Positions 47,274 through 56,772 are shown, counted from the stretch's first letter. The stretch: DNA of 64,000 nt from an uncultured Paracoccaceae bacterium (GCA_947503965.1 CANNFU010000002.1:124001-188000), one strand, 5' to 3'. Program-made: numbers and translations. Notes: generated from the sequence alone by a model not told the origin.

Positions 47274-48245
47274 ATGCCAGACCATGCCATTCACCCCATC
47301 TGCGCCTTTGATATTGGCAAGGACGGGACCGCAACACCGCTCAACGCATCCTGGCCGACTGTGACGGTTGATGATGCAACCGCGTATCGCTGGCTGCATT
47401 TCGATCTTGTCGATCCGGCACTGGAACAATGGACCCGTGCATTTTTGCCCGCCGCGGCATCCAGCGCATTGCGTCAATCTGAAACGCGGCCCCGATGCGA
47501 CCTGCATGCTGGCGGGCTGATTGTGAACCTGCGGGGCGTCAACCTGAACCCCGGTGCCGACCCCGATGACATGGTCTCGCTGCGCCTGTGGGTCACGGAC
47601 CGGTTGATCGTCAGCGCCCGCGTGCGCAAGGTCTGGGCGGCCGATGCACTGCGCCAGCAGATCGAACAGGGCGCGGCACCGGCATCGGTCGGCATGTTTC
47701 TGGCCGCCCTGACCTTTGGGCTGACCAAACGGATCGAAAACGTCACGGTCGAACTGGAGGAAGAAGCCGACGCCATCGAGGAAGACGCCCTGACCCGCCC
47801 GCAGGATCTGGGCAGCCGCGTCGCCGAATGTCGGCAAAGCGTCATCAAATTGCGCCGGTTCATCCGACCGCAAAAAGAGGCGCTGATCGAGTTGGCCGAC
47901 AAAAAGAACTGGCCTGGCGATGAAGCGGCGTCAGTGCTGCTCAACGAAACGGCAAACCGCACCACGCGATCGGTGGAGGCATTGGACGCCACCCATGAAC
48001 GCCTGTCCGCCACACAGGATCATCTGGATATTCTGCACGCATCAGCATTGGGGCGAAACAGCTATGTGTTGTCTGTCGTGGCCGCCATTTTCCTGCCGCT
48101 GGGGTTTCTGACCGGGTTGTTCGGCATCAACGTGGGCGGCATGCCGGGGACAACATCGGACTATGGCTTCTGGATCGTCACTGGCGGGACGTTCATCATC
48201 GGCGTCGCGCTCTTTGCGGTCTTCCGGTTTGCCAAATGGCTTTAG
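47274..48245 (+). CDS. CorA-family (ZntB-like) divalent cation transporter
   Basis: A 323-residue protein with a long cytoplasmic N-terminal domain, a helical stalk (about 155-250) and two C-terminal helices. The pore motif Gly-Ile-Asn replaces Gly-Met-Asn of classic CorA (Phe-Gly-Ile-Asn-Val-Gly-Gly-Met-Pro-Gly), as in ZntB-type zinc transporters. It is divergent from guaB. Metal specificity is not certain. Confidence 0.85.
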   Translation: MPDHAIHPICAFDIGKDGTATPLNASWPTVTVDDATAYRWLHFDLVDPALEQWTRAFLPAAASSALRQSETRPRCDLHAGGLIVNLRGVNLNPGADPDDMVSLRLWVTDRLIVSARVRKVWAADALRQQIEQGAAPASVGMFLAALTFGLTKRIENVTVELEEEADAIEEDALTRPQDLGSRVAECRQSVIKLRRFIRPQKEALIELADKKNWPGDEAASVLLNETANRTTRSVEALDATHERLSATQDHLDILHASALGRNSYVLSVVAAIFLPLGFLTGLFGINVGGMPGTTSDYGFWIVTGGTFIIGVALFAVFRFAKWL

Positions 48246-48314
48246 GGTCAGGAAAACACAACGATCGGAACAAAGGTGGCTTGCTGCCGCCGACCCAAAG
48301 CCCCATCATGCAGC

Positions 48315-49001
48315 ATGAGCACAACACCCCCCACCGAGGCAAACCCAATCTGGCATAGCTTGCTGCGCACGATACTGCGCTTTGCGGTCATCATAGGCGT
48401 TGTTTTATTGGTCAAATACGGTCTTGACGCGTTCGCGGGCAAGATGGCGCTGCTGGAAACGGACAGGGCCGCGCGGGCCATGACCGGTCTGATCGTGACC
48501 ATCCTGATCGGTTACGCCCTGCTGATCGCTGTTCCGTTCGTGCCGGGGGTCGAAATCGGCATCGCGATCCTGATGATCCAAGGGGCCGGTGCGGCCCCCT
48601 TTGTCTATCTGGCAACGGTATCGGGCATGTCACTGGCGTTTCTCATCGGGCAATACCTGTCGCTCGATTGGCTGGGCCGGACCTGTCAGGATCTTTACAT
48701 GGACCGGGTCTGTGCGATCCTTGTCCGGATCAAGACGACACCGCGTGCGGACCGGCTTGCCGCGCTGAATGATCGGATGCCGCGCTGGCTGGCCCCTGTG
48801 CTGGTGGGCTACCGTTATGTCACACTTGGGCTCGTGATCAACCTGCCGGGCAACATTGCCTTGGGTGGCGGTGGCGGCATCATGATGGGGGCCGGGTTCA
48901 GCCGGTTGTTTCAGACGGGATATGTCATGCTGACCATCGCATTGGCCACCCTGCCAGTCCCGCTGGCCGTTTGGCTGCTCGGCACCGATATCCTGCACTA
49001 A
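48315..49001 (+). CDS. VTT/TVP38-like membrane protein
   Basis: About 228 residues from the ATG at 48315. Five or six hydrophobic segments are visible. Pro-Phe-Val-Pro-Gly-Val-Glu-Ile-Gly and Asn-Leu-Pro-Gly-Asn-Ile-Ala-Leu-Gly-Gly-Gly are like the re-entrant loop motifs of VTT (DedA/TMEM64) proteins. Such proteins act in lipid scrambling or transport. It follows the cation transporter by 69 bp. The family call is moderate. Confidence 0.6.
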   Translation: MSTTPPTEANPIWHSLLRTILRFAVIIGVVLLVKYGLDAFAGKMALLETDRAARAMTGLIVTILIGYALLIAVPFVPGVEIGIAILMIQGAGAAPFVYLATVSGMSLAFLIGQYLSLDWLGRTCQDLYMDRVCAILVRIKTTPRADRLAALNDRMPRWLAPVLVGYRYVTLGLVINLPGNIALGGGGGIMMGAGFSRLFQTGYVMLTIALATLPVPLAVWLLGTDILH

Positions 49002-49087
49002 GTCGACGTTTTGCATGATCATTATGACGGGTTCGGGCCTTCCCATCAGGTCCGGCCACGATATGTTCAGGCCAACCAATACAGGCA

Positions 49088-51121
49088 ATGTTCATGCGCA
49101 CCGATCCACTCGTTATCTTTACCCCCTCCGGCAAGCGGGGCAATTTCCCCGTTGGCACCCCCGTCCTGACAGCGGCGCGGCAACTTGGCGTCGATCTTGA
49201 TAGCGTCTGTGGCGGGCGGGGTATCTGTTCAAAATGCCAGATCACGCCGTCTTATGGCGAATTCTCCAAACACGGGGTGACCGTGGCCGACACGGCACTG
49301 TCCGAATGGAACAGCGTCGAAGCGCGCTATGACGAAAAGCGCGGGCTGAAAAAGGGGCGGCGTCTGGGCTGTCAGGCAACAATTCAATCCGATGTCGTCA
49401 TCGACGTGCCCGCCGAAAGCCAGGTTCACAAGCAGGTCGTGCGCAAACGGGCCGAAGCACGCGAAATCATCATGAACCCCTCCACCCGGCTGTACTATGT
49501 CGAGGTCGCGGAACCGGACATGCACGATCCCTCAGGCGATCTGGAACGGCTGGTCGCCGCACTTCGGCGCGACTGGGACCTGCCAGAGCTTGAGGCGGAT
49601 CTTCGCGTGCTGAAAACCCTGCAACCGGCCCTGCGCAAAGGCGAATGGAAGGTTACGGTGGCCGTCCATCTTGGCGACGCCGTCTTTTCCCCCCGCATCA
49701 TCGAGGTGTGGCCGGGCTTCTACGATGGCGCCATTTATGGGCTGGCTGTTGACCTTGGCTCCACCACAATTGCCGCTCACCTGTGCAACCTGCATACAGG
49801 CGAGGTGATCGCCTCCTCCGGCATCATGAACCCGCAAATCCGCTTTGGCGAAGATCTGATGAGCCGGGTCAGCTATTCCATGATGAACCCCGGCGGGGCG
49901 GAAGAAATGACGCGCGCGGTCCGCGAAGGCATGAACGCGCTTTTCGTGCAAATCGCGTCCGAAGCGCAGATCGACCGCAACCTGATCGTTGATGCAGTTT
50001 TTGTCTGCAATCCTGTCATGCATCACCTGTTTCTGGGGATCGACGCGTATGAGCTGGGTCAGGCCCCATTCGCGCTCGCCACATCCGAGGCGATATCGCT
50101 GCGGGCCACCGAACTTGACCTCAACCTGCATCCCGCCGCGCGTATCTATATCCTGCCTTGCATTGCGGGGCATGTCGGCGCTGATGCGGCTGCCGTGGCC
50201 CTTTCTGAGGCACCGGATAAATCCGAAGACCTCGTGCTTGTGGTGGATGTGGGTACAAATGCCGAAATCATCCTCGGTAACAAGGACAAGGTGCTTGCCT
50301 GTTCATCCCCCACGGGTCCCGCCTTCGAAGGCGCGCAGATCAGCAGTGGTCAGCGGGCCGCCCCCGGCGCCATCGAACATGTGCAGATTGACCCCGTCAC
50401 CAAATTGCCCCGGTTCCAGGTCATCGGATCAGAGCTGTGGTCCGACGAAGACGGTTTTGACGCCGCGATCGCGCAGACCGGTATCACCGGCATCTGTGGC
50501 TCCGGCATTATCGAGGTGATCGCCGAGATGCGCATGGCAGGCATTGTCGACGGGCCAGGTCTGATCGGCACCGCCGAACAGACCGGATCGCCCAATTGCT
50601 TTGCCGACGGGCGGACGAATTCCTATCTGCTTTATGACGGCACCGCCGATGGTGGGCCAAAGATCACCGTCACCAACACCGACATCCGGCAAATCCAGAT
50701 GGCCAAGGCAGCACTCTACTCCGGGGCGCGGCTCTTGATGGATAAATTTGGCGTCGACAAGGTGGACCGGATCGTACTGGCCGGGGCGTTTGGGGCGCAT
50801 ATCAGCCCCAAACACGCCATGGTGCTGGGCATGATCCCGGATGCGCCACTGGACAAGGTGACCAGCGCCGGGAATGCCGCAGGCACGGGCGCGCGCATTG
50901 CGTTGCTGAACACCGATGCCCGGCGCGAAATCGAAGATGTCGTGCACAAGATCCACAAGATCGAAACCGCGATTGAACCACGGTTTCAGGAACACTTCGT
51001 CAACGCCTCCAACATCCCCAACGCGGTCGAACCGTTCCCGATCCTGAACGCGCTGGTTACGATCCCTCAGGTCAACCACAACACCAGCGGGGACAGACCA
51101 GGACGGCGGCGGCGGCGGTAG
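49088..51121 (+). CDS. ASKHA corrinoid-activation protein with 2Fe-2S domain (RACo-like)
   Basis: A 677-residue protein. The N-terminal 2Fe-2S ferredoxin-like domain has Cys41, Cys47, Cys50 and Cys95 (Cys-Gly-Gly-Arg-Gly-Ile-Cys-Ser-Lys-Cys). An ASKHA-fold ATPase region follows from about 215 (Leu-Ala-Val-Asp-Leu-Gly-Ser-Thr-Thr; Val-Val-Asp-Val-Gly-Thr-Asn-Ala-Glu). This is the layout of RACo/RamA-type reductive activators that restore Co(I) in corrinoid methyltransferases using ATP. The Met at 49094 is an alternative start. No corrinoid methyltransferase is adjacent; the methyl-THF:corrinoid enzyme is 18 kb away and shares an Arg-rich end (Gly-Arg-Arg-Arg-Arg-Arg). Confidence 0.87.
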   Translation: MFMRTDPLVIFTPSGKRGNFPVGTPVLTAARQLGVDLDSVCGGRGICSKCQITPSYGEFSKHGVTVADTALSEWNSVEARYDEKRGLKKGRRLGCQATIQSDVVIDVPAESQVHKQVVRKRAEAREIIMNPSTRLYYVEVAEPDMHDPSGDLERLVAALRRDWDLPELEADLRVLKTLQPALRKGEWKVTVAVHLGDAVFSPRIIEVWPGFYDGAIYGLAVDLGSTTIAAHLCNLHTGEVIASSGIMNPQIRFGEDLMSRVSYSMMNPGGAEEMTRAVREGMNALFVQIASEAQIDRNLIVDAVFVCNPVMHHLFLGIDAYELGQAPFALATSEAISLRATELDLNLHPAARIYILPCIAGHVGADAAAVALSEAPDKSEDLVLVVDVGTNAEIILGNKDKVLACSSPTGPAFEGAQISSGQRAAPGAIEHVQIDPVTKLPRFQVIGSELWSDEDGFDAAIAQTGITGICGSGIIEVIAEMRMAGIVDGPGLIGTAEQTGSPNCFADGRTNSYLLYDGTADGGPKITVTNTDIRQIQMAKAALYSGARLLMDKFGVDKVDRIVLAGAFGAHISPKHAMVLGMIPDAPLDKVTSAGNAAGTGARIALLNTDARREIEDVVHKIHKIETAIEPRFQEHFVNASNIPNAVEPFPILNALVTIPQVNHNTSGDRPGRRRRR

Positions 51122-51236
51122 TTTTTCGGCGGCCCAATTCTCGGGAAGGCGGCCCCGTCCTTGACCAGTGCGGTGCGCGCTTGCGTGCCTAGCCGACAAC
51201 ATGAGAACGTCATGGTGATTGTCACCTTCATCGATC

Positions 51237-51290
51237 TGTACGCCAAATTGTACGTACAGCGTATGTACAGCTTCTGTACGCAAAACATAC
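51237..51290. promoter_or_regulatory. TGTAC repeat array 2
   Basis: TGTAC begins at 51237, 51249, 51264 and 51275, with a degenerate CATAC at 51286. The three from 51249 have the same spacing (15, 11) as array 1, and the 32-base block 51249-51280 matches 30 of 32 bases there. It ends right before the -35 box of the tRNA-Gly promoter. Confidence 0.7.
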
Positions 51291-51291
51291 G

Positions 51292-51320
51292 TTGACGATG
51301 GCCCGGGCCGGGCGTATTCC
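51292..51320 (+). promoter_or_regulatory. Promoter of tRNA-Gly(CCC)
   Basis: TTGACG (51292-51297), a 17-bp GC-rich spacer and TATTCC (51315-51320) form a good housekeeping promoter, 10 bp before the mature tRNA start. The spacer contains the palindrome GGCCCGGGCC. Confidence 0.6.
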
Positions 51321-51330
51321 ATCTGATGCT

Positions 51331-51404
51331 GCGGGTATGGTGAAAAGGTATCACGAAAGCTTCCCAAGCTTCAGTTACGGGTTCGATTCCCGTTACCCGC
51401 TCCA
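51331..51404 (+). tRNA. tRNA-Gly (anticodon CCC)
   Basis: The 74-base sequence folds as a tRNA: acceptor GCGGGTA pairs with TACCCGC, the T arm is CGGG-TTCGATT-CCCG, the anticodon loop reads TTCCCAA (anticodon CCC), and TCCA follows, so CCA is encoded. One A-C mismatch lies at the base of the anticodon stem. It reads codon GGG. Confidence 0.93.
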
Positions 51405-51432
51405 TCGCAATTCAAGACCGTGAGGGCCCAAG

Positions 51433-51783
51433 ATGCCAGACATTACCCGCAAGCATACGAGCGCGAGGATGAGCCAGTTGGTGATCCATAACAGCATCGC
51501 CTATCTGGCTGGGCAGGTGGGGATCCCGAGTGCGTCCATCACCGATCAAACCAATGATATTCTTGCGAAAATTGATGCGCTTCTGGCCGAGGCGGGAACG
51601 GACAAGACCAACCTGCTGACCGCGCAGATCTGGCTGTCCGACATCGGAACGCAATTTGCCGAAATGAATGCCGCATGGGATGCGTGGGTGCCCGAAGGTC
51701 ACGCACCCGCCCGCTGGACCGGCGAAGCCAAACTCGCCACGCCGGACTATCATGTCGAGATTATCGTGACGGCTGCGATCTAA
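51433..51783 (+). CDS. RidA family deaminase
   Basis: A 116-residue protein of the YjgF/RidA family. It has Tyr-Leu-Ala-Gly-Gln-Val-Gly, Gln-Thr-Asn-Asp-Ile-Leu and the C-terminal Ala-Arg-Trp-Thr-Gly-Glu-Ala-Lys-Leu-Ala. RidA proteins hydrolyse reactive enamines from PLP enzymes. The usual Arg that binds the carboxylate (Ala-Arg, residue 92-93) is present. GAGGG precedes the ATG, 28 bp after the tRNA end. Its stop overlaps the stop of the convergent gene. Confidence 0.88.
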   Translation: MPDITRKHTSARMSQLVIHNSIAYLAGQVGIPSASITDQTNDILAKIDALLAEAGTDKTNLLTAQIWLSDIGTQFAEMNAAWDAWVPEGHAPARWTGEAKLATPDYHVEIIVTAAI

Positions 51784-52241
51784 ATCAAAAAGAATGCACC
51801 CAAAGCGGTGATCCCGATCGGAACGCTCATCGGGACAACCGGCTTTGACAAAACATGCCAAGGGCTGTCCTCGGATCCAATGGCCTTGCGCAGTTGGACC
51901 ACCAGAAACGTACAGGCCAACATCGCGACAATGAAAACAGGCGCGATGATAAAGCCGTTCACAAGCGGCATGAACAACGCGACACCACCCATCAATTTTA
52001 CGGCACCGGCACCAAAGGCCCCGGACGAAAACAAGAACAGGCCGAAAATAAACACCGCCGCCGCAAAGCCAAGCTGCCACCAAATGGGGGTTAAATCAGG
52101 CGCATTAAACGCCACAATTGCAAACAAGACCAACGGGATCAGCGTCAGCCAGTTGGGAATTTTGCCTGTGCGTGCCTCAATGACCATTGCGACGATGATA
52201 AGCACCGCCATCGCGTCGGTCGCATATGTTGCGATCATCAT
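51780..52241 (-). CDS. Prepilin peptidase-like membrane protein with missing catalytic Asp residues
   Basis: A 153-residue CpaA/TadV-like protein with about five helices. The first active-site segment reads Ile-Glu-Ala-Arg-Thr-Gly-Lys-Ile-Pro-Asn, with Glu22 where the family has Asp. The second reads Gly-Ala-Gly-Ala-Val-Lys-Leu, with Ala80 in place of the Asp of Gly-x-Gly-Asp-x-Lys. Both catalytic aspartates are thus missing, so peptidase activity is unlikely. No tad/pilin genes are nearby. It converges with ridA, the stops overlapping by 3 bp. Confidence 0.75.
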   Translation of the reverse strand: MMIATYATDAMAVLIIVAMVIEARTGKIPNWLTLIPLVLFAIVAFNAPDLTPIWWQLGFAAAVFIFGLFLFSSGAFGAGAVKLMGGVALFMPLVNGFIIAPVFIVAMLACTFLVVQLRKAIGSEDSPWHVLSKPVVPMSVPIGITALGAFFLI

Positions 52242-52281
52242 GTTTGCCTTGCTGCTTGCGTTATCGGCTTAGTCATAGTGA

Positions 52282-53880
52282 TCAAACACCGTTACGCTGT
52301 AAAAATCCGACCAACTGGGCGGTTGAACCGTCTTTTCCGCTGACATGTTGCGTGCCTTCCACAACCGGTTGCAGCGCGGTGGCCAGTTCCTTGCCCAGTT
52401 CCACGCCCCATTGATCATAGGAATTGATGCCAAGCACAGCACCTTCGACAAACACCCGATGTTCATAAAGTGCGATAATCTGGCCCAGTACAAACGGCGT
52501 AAGCTGCGGATAGGCGATGGTCACCGATGGACGGTTGCCCGGAAAAACGCGGTGGCGGGCCTGGCGTTCAAGCTCTTCACCCTTGAACTTATCAGCGACC
52601 TTCTGGCGTGCGGTGGCAAGGTCGCGACCGCGCATCAATGCCTCGGATTGTGCCAGACAATTGGCCACAAGCAATTGATGCTGGTGGTGCAGGTCATCTT
52701 CGTGACCGCGCGCGGCAACCAGAAATTCACATGGGATAACGCGAGTACCTTGGTGGATCAGTTGGTAGAACGCATGTTGACCATTTGTGCCTGGCTCGCC
52801 CCAGACAACAGGCCCGCTTGGCACCGGCAGATCAGCCCCGTCCATGCTGACGCCCTTGCCGTTGCTCTCCATCTCCAATTGTTGAAGATAGGCTGGCAAG
52901 CGACTGAGAAGATTATCATAAGGCAGCACCGCCCGCGTCGCGTATCCGCAGACCTGATTGTGCCAGATTCCCACCAGCGCTAGCAATGCAGGCAGATTTT
53001 CATGCCAGTCTGCCGCCTGAAAATGCCGATCCATCGCCTGCCCGCCGCGCAGAAATGCGCGAAATGCATCCGGCCCAATTGCAATCATCAGCGACAGGCC
53101 AATCGGCCCCCAGACCGAATAACGGCCACCGACCCAATCCTCGAAACCAAAAACCCGCGATGGATCGATCCCAAAATCGGCGGTCTTATCCTCGGCCGTC
53201 GAAAGTGCCGCAAACTGTGCGCCTGCATCCGTGACGGTCTGCTTCATCCATGCCATTGCGGTGCGGGCATTCGTCATCGTCTCAATCGTGGTAAAGGTTT
53301 TTGAGGCGACAATGACCAGCGTCCTTGCCGGATCACAACTGCGCAGGACACCGGCAATATCGGCCGGGTCCACGTTGCTGACAAAATGGCAGCGCGGGCC
53401 ATCGTGATACGGGGCCAGCGCCTTGACCGCCATCGCAGGTCCCAGATCTGATCCGCCGATGCCGATATTAACCACATCGGTGATCTGGCCGCCCTGCCCG
53501 GCAAAGCGGCCATCGCGCACCTGTTCGGCAAAATCAGACATGCGATCCAGCGTCGCCAACACGCCCGGCATCACGTCGGACCCGTCAACCACGACCGGCC
53601 CACCATCAAGATTGCGCAATGCCGTATGCAGCACCGCCCGGCCTTCGGTTTCGTTGATGGGTTGGCCTGCAAACATCGCGTCGCGCTTTGCAGCGACGCC
53701 CGCCTGTTCCAGCAAGTCGATCAACAGCGCGCGCCCGTCGGCATCAATATTCGTCTTGGCATAATCAAGCAGCATATCGCCTGTTTGCGACGAAAAATCT
53801 GTGGCGCGCGTGTCATCGACAAGCGTTTCAAAACGGCGGTCCGCCACCTTGCCATAATGTGCGCGAAGATCGTCCCACAT
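52282..53880 (-). CDS. pgi: Glucose-6-phosphate isomerase
   Basis: A 532-residue SIS-fold enzyme. Signature motifs are present: [12 protein letters not shown], and the C-terminal [11 protein letters not shown]. The catalytic Glu lies in Gly-Glu-Pro-Gly-Thr-Asn-Gly-Gln-His. It is last in the zwf-pgl-pgi operon, 3 bp after pgl, and lets fructose 6-phosphate re-enter the oxidative route. Confidence 0.95.
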   Translation of the reverse strand: MWDDLRAHYGKVADRRFETLVDDTRATDFSSQTGDMLLDYAKTNIDADGRALLIDLLEQAGVAAKRDAMFAGQPINETEGRAVLHTALRNLDGGPVVVDGSDVMPGVLATLDRMSDFAEQVRDGRFAGQGGQITDVVNIGIGGSDLGPAMAVKALAPYHDGPRCHFVSNVDPADIAGVLRSCDPARTLVIVASKTFTTIETMTNARTAMAWMKQTVTDAGAQFAALSTAEDKTADFGIDPSRVFGFEDWVGGRYSVWGPIGLSLMIAIGPDAFRAFLRGGQAMDRHFQAADWHENLPALLALVGIWHNQVCGYATRAVLPYDNLLSRLPAYLQQLEMESNGKGVSMDGADLPVPSGPVVWGEPGTNGQHAFYQLIHQGTRVIPCEFLVAARGHEDDLHHQHQLLVANCLAQSEALMRGRDLATARQKVADKFKGEELERQARHRVFPGNRPSVTIAYPQLTPFVLGQIIALYEHRVFVEGAVLGINSYDQWGVELGKELATALQPVVEGTQHVSGKDGSTAQLVGFLQRNGV

Positions 53881-53883
53881 GGT

Positions 53884-54555
53884 TTAACTCTCCGCCCAAT
53901 GCACTTGCGTACCGCTGAGGATCGCGGCGACCGGCGCCTGTTCGGGCGGCAGGCCGCGCGCGCGTTCAAAGGCTGCGCGTTTTTCCGCGCCAACAATCAC
54001 AAGGTGGCGCGACATCGCCGCGTTGATGACTTTTGCAGATAATGTGATCCGGGGTTCCGGTGCGCCGGGGGCACGCATTGCGATCAGTCGGTCATCGCCA
54101 TGCAGTGCAAGGTCAAGCTGGTCTGCGCCCGGGAAAATCGATGCGGTGTGCATATCTGTCCCCATTCCCAGAAGCATGACTGAAATCGGCAGTTCCGGTG
54201 TCAGCGCCGCGGCCAGTTCGGGCAATTTTTCTTCTGGCGTTTCAGCATCGGCATAAAGTGGGACATATTGTGCGGCAGCGGCCTTTTCGATCAGCAGTCG
54301 TTCACGCAACAGCCGTGTATTGGACCGGTCCGATGTCTCGGGCACCCAACGTTCATCGGTCAGCATCACATGCACACGTGACCAATCCAGATCAACGGCG
54401 CATAAACTGTCAAAGATCGGGCCCGGCGTTGTCCCGCCCGGTACGGCGAAAGACGCATGATCATGCACCAGCAAACAGTTCTTGAGTTCCCCGGCCAGCG
54501 TGTCGGCCAGATCCATCATCATCATCTCAGCATCGGGATATTCGATCACATTCAT
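53884..54555 (-). CDS. pgl: 6-phosphogluconolactonase
   Basis: A 223-residue DevB-type lactonase: Phe-Ala-Val-Pro-Gly-Gly-Thr-Thr-Pro, Leu-Thr-Asp-Glu-Arg-Trp-Val, Gly-Met-Gly-Thr-Asp-Met-His-Thr-Ala-Ser-Ile-Phe-Pro. It hydrolyses the product of Zwf to 6-phosphogluconate for the Entner-Doudoroff pathway (edd/eda are not in this window). It lies 85 bp after zwf. Confidence 0.93.
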   Translation of the reverse strand: MNVIEYPDAEMMMMDLADTLAGELKNCLLVHDHASFAVPGGTTPGPIFDSLCAVDLDWSRVHVMLTDERWVPETSDRSNTRLLRERLLIEKAAAAQYVPLYADAETPEEKLPELAAALTPELPISVMLLGMGTDMHTASIFPGADQLDLALHGDDRLIAMRAPGAPEPRITLSAKVINAAMSRHLVIVGAEKRAAFERARGLPPEQAPVAAILSGTQVHWAES

Positions 54556-54640
54556 GGCTAGGTCCCCCTTGGGCCAGTCTCTTTATCGTTTGCAAACCTG
54601 TATGAACAGGGTCTGAACGCTGTCTATACACACGACAAAA

Positions 54641-56098
54641 CTACGCCCCCTTGATCTCGCGCCATTTGCGCCCGTCACGATGCAGCAGCATCATGGCATC
54701 CTCTGGCCCTGCGGACCCTGCATCATAATGTTTGGGTACGTCATTGCGTGCCTCCCATCCTTGGATGATGGGATCGGTCCAGGCCCAGGCGGCCTCGACC
54801 TCATCACCGCGCATGAACAGGGTTTGATTGCCCCGGATCACGTCCATGATCAAACGCTCATAGGCATCTGTGACATCCTCGGCATCTTCGCCAAGCGCCT
54901 CGGCAAAGGTCATATCCAATGGCACATCGATCAGGCGCATGCCGCCGGGACCAGGCTCTTTGATTGTGACTTGCAGATCCATACCCTCGTTCGGTTGCAG
55001 CCGGATCGACAGGATATTGCGATGACGCGCTTCGTCCCCTTCAAAGATCGTATGCCCAAGGTCTTTGAAAACAACGGCAATTTCGGACGACCGCGCCTTC
55101 ATCCGCTTGCCGGTGCGCAGATAGAATGGCACGCCTGCCCATCGCCAATTGGCGATATGGCAGCGCATCGCGATGAAGCTTTCGGTGAAGCTGCGTGGAT
55201 TTTCCGCGTCTTCACGATAGCCCGGTCCATCGGCACCCGCATCATATTGGCCCCGCACGATGTGATGATGATCTATGGATTGTAACGCCCTGATTACTTT
55301 CAGCTTTTCATCGCGCACAGCATCAGCTTCAAACTGGCTTGGCGGCTCCATCGCGATGAGGCAAAGCAACTGCATCAGGTGGTTCTGAACCATATCGCGC
55401 ATGGCACCCGACTTGTCGTAATAGGCCCCGCGCCCACCCACGCCAACCGTTTCGGCGACCGTGATCTGGATGTGATCGACGTAATGGTTGTTCCACAACG
55501 GCTCGAACAGGACATTGCCGAAACGCACGGCCATCAGGTTCTGAACGGTCTCCTTGCCCAGATAATGGTCGATCCGGTAAATCTGGCCTTCGTCGAAATG
55601 CGCAGCAAGTGTCTTGTTCAGCGCCCGCGCGCTTTCCAGATCACGCCCAAAGGGCTTTTCAACGACGATGCGCGATTGTGCATTCGCAATCTTGTTGGTG
55701 TGCAGCCGTTCGGCCAGATCACCAAACAGTGATGGTGCGACCGAGAAATAGAAGGCCTGCACCACGTCCTGACGCACAAGGCCCGCAAGCGTGGACCACC
55801 CACCGTCGCCCTTGGCGTCAATAGCGACATAATCCAGACACTTCAAAAAGGCGTGTAAGGCTTTGGTATCTTTCTTTTCTTCGCCGCCGAACTCTACCAC
55901 CGCCTCTGCAATCATTTTGCGATAGGCATCGGAATCGAGGTCGGACCGCGCGGCCCCGATGATCCGAGAGCCATCGGGCATTTGCCCCGCCCGGTAACGG
56001 CGGAACAGCCCGGGCAGGATCTTGCGGCGCGCCAGATCGCCGGTTCCCCCAAAAATTACCAGATCAAATTCTTCGACAGGTATGACGCGAGAGACCAT
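54641..56098 (-). CDS. zwf: Glucose-6-phosphate 1-dehydrogenase
   Basis: A 485-residue enzyme with the NADP loop Gly-Gly-Thr-Gly-Asp-Leu-Ala-Arg-Arg-Lys and the active site Arg-Ile-Asp-His-Tyr-Leu-Gly-Lys-Glu. It is first in the zwf-pgl-pgi operon. A perfect LacI-type operator lies 27 bp upstream of the ATG. Confidence 0.95.
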   Translation of the reverse strand: MVSRVIPVEEFDLVIFGGTGDLARRKILPGLFRRYRAGQMPDGSRIIGAARSDLDSDAYRKMIAEAVVEFGGEEKKDTKALHAFLKCLDYVAIDAKGDGGWSTLAGLVRQDVVQAFYFSVAPSLFGDLAERLHTNKIANAQSRIVVEKPFGRDLESARALNKTLAAHFDEGQIYRIDHYLGKETVQNLMAVRFGNVLFEPLWNNHYVDHIQITVAETVGVGGRGAYYDKSGAMRDMVQNHLMQLLCLIAMEPPSQFEADAVRDEKLKVIRALQSIDHHHIVRGQYDAGADGPGYREDAENPRSFTESFIAMRCHIANWRWAGVPFYLRTGKRMKARSSEIAVVFKDLGHTIFEGDEARHRNILSIRLQPNEGMDLQVTIKEPGPGGMRLIDVPLDMTFAEALGEDAEDVTDAYERLIMDVIRGNQTLFMRGDEVEAAWAWTDPIIQGWEARNDVPKHYDAGSAGPEDAMMLLHRDGRKWREIKGA

Positions 56099-56124
56099 GT
56101 GTATTTCCGTTCCAAGGCAGTGAC

Positions 56125-56136
56125 GTTAGCGCTAAC
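56125..56136. promoter_or_regulatory. LacI-type operator upstream of zwf
   Basis: GTTAGCGCTAAC is a perfect 12-bp palindrome with the central CG step of LacI-family sites. It differs from the AglR-type core (AAAGCGCTTT) in its flanks, so a different LacI-type repressor of sugar catabolism, encoded elsewhere, is likely. Confidence 0.7.
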
Positions 56137-56184
56137 GCGCCTGTCCTAACGCGCCGTGCTGACCAAGTCTAGCGCGAGACGGGC

Positions 56185-56772
56185 TCAGGCGTCCAACTCT
56201 GCATCCCAGTACAGGAAATCCACCCAGCTTTCATGCAAATGGTTGGGCGGGAATTTGCGCCCCACATTGTGCAATTGTTCGGGCACCGGCCGTCGTGGCG
56301 GTTTTGTGAGGCTCATCCCGCATTGTTTCAGCGACCGTGACCCTTTGCGCAGGTTGCAAGGCGAACAGGCCGCGACAACATTTTCCCAGCTTGTCACACC
56401 ACCGCTTGCGCGCGGAACCACGTGATCAAAGGTCAGATCACCCTTTGCGCCGCAATACTGGCAACTGAATTCATCCCGCAAAAACAGGTTGAAGCGTGTG
56501 AATGCCACCTTTTTCTGTGGCCGCACATAATCCTTGAGCACGACCACCGACGGAATACGGATCACCGTAGAGGGGCTGCGCACAACCTCATCATATTCAC
56601 TGACAATATCGACCCGGTCGAGCCACGCCGCCTTGACCGCTTCCTGCCAGGGCCAAAGCGACAAGGGGTAGTAGGACAGCGGACGATAATCCGCATTCAA
56701 TACCAGCGCCGGGTAGTGTTTGAGCGCACCCGGCTCTCTGACAAAGTCTGTCCTGAAATCTGCTTGCGTCAT
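56185..56772 (-). CDS. HNH endonuclease family protein
   Basis: A 195-residue protein. The N-terminal part has Pro-Ala-Leu-Val-Leu-Asn-Ala-Asp-Tyr-Arg-Pro-Leu. The HNH core follows: Cys-Gln-Tyr-Cys (about 112-115), Leu-Thr-Phe-Asp-His-Val-Val-Pro-Arg-Ala-Ser-Gly-Gly, Asn-Val-Val-Ala-Ala-Cys and Cys-Asn-Leu-Arg-Lys-Gly. These are the two zinc Cys pairs and catalytic His/Asn. The family is common as a chromosomal single gene in alphaproteobacteria, with an unclear cellular role. Confidence 0.88.
   Translation of the reverse strand: MTQADFRTDFVREPGALKHYPALVLNADYRPLSYYPLSLWPWQEAVKAAWLDRVDIVSEYDEVVRSPSTVIRIPSVVVLKDYVRPQKKVAFTRFNLFLRDEFSCQYCGAKGDLTFDHVVPRASGGVTSWENVVAACSPCNLRKGSRSLKQCGMSLTKPPRRPVPEQLHNVGRKFPPNHLHESWVDFLYWDAELDA

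Noticed and set aside
51067..51405. Minus-strand 112-residue frame starting inside the tRNA
   Set aside because: Its first codons are the reverse of tRNA-Gly and it passes through the TGTAC array; no ribosome site and no family resemblance.
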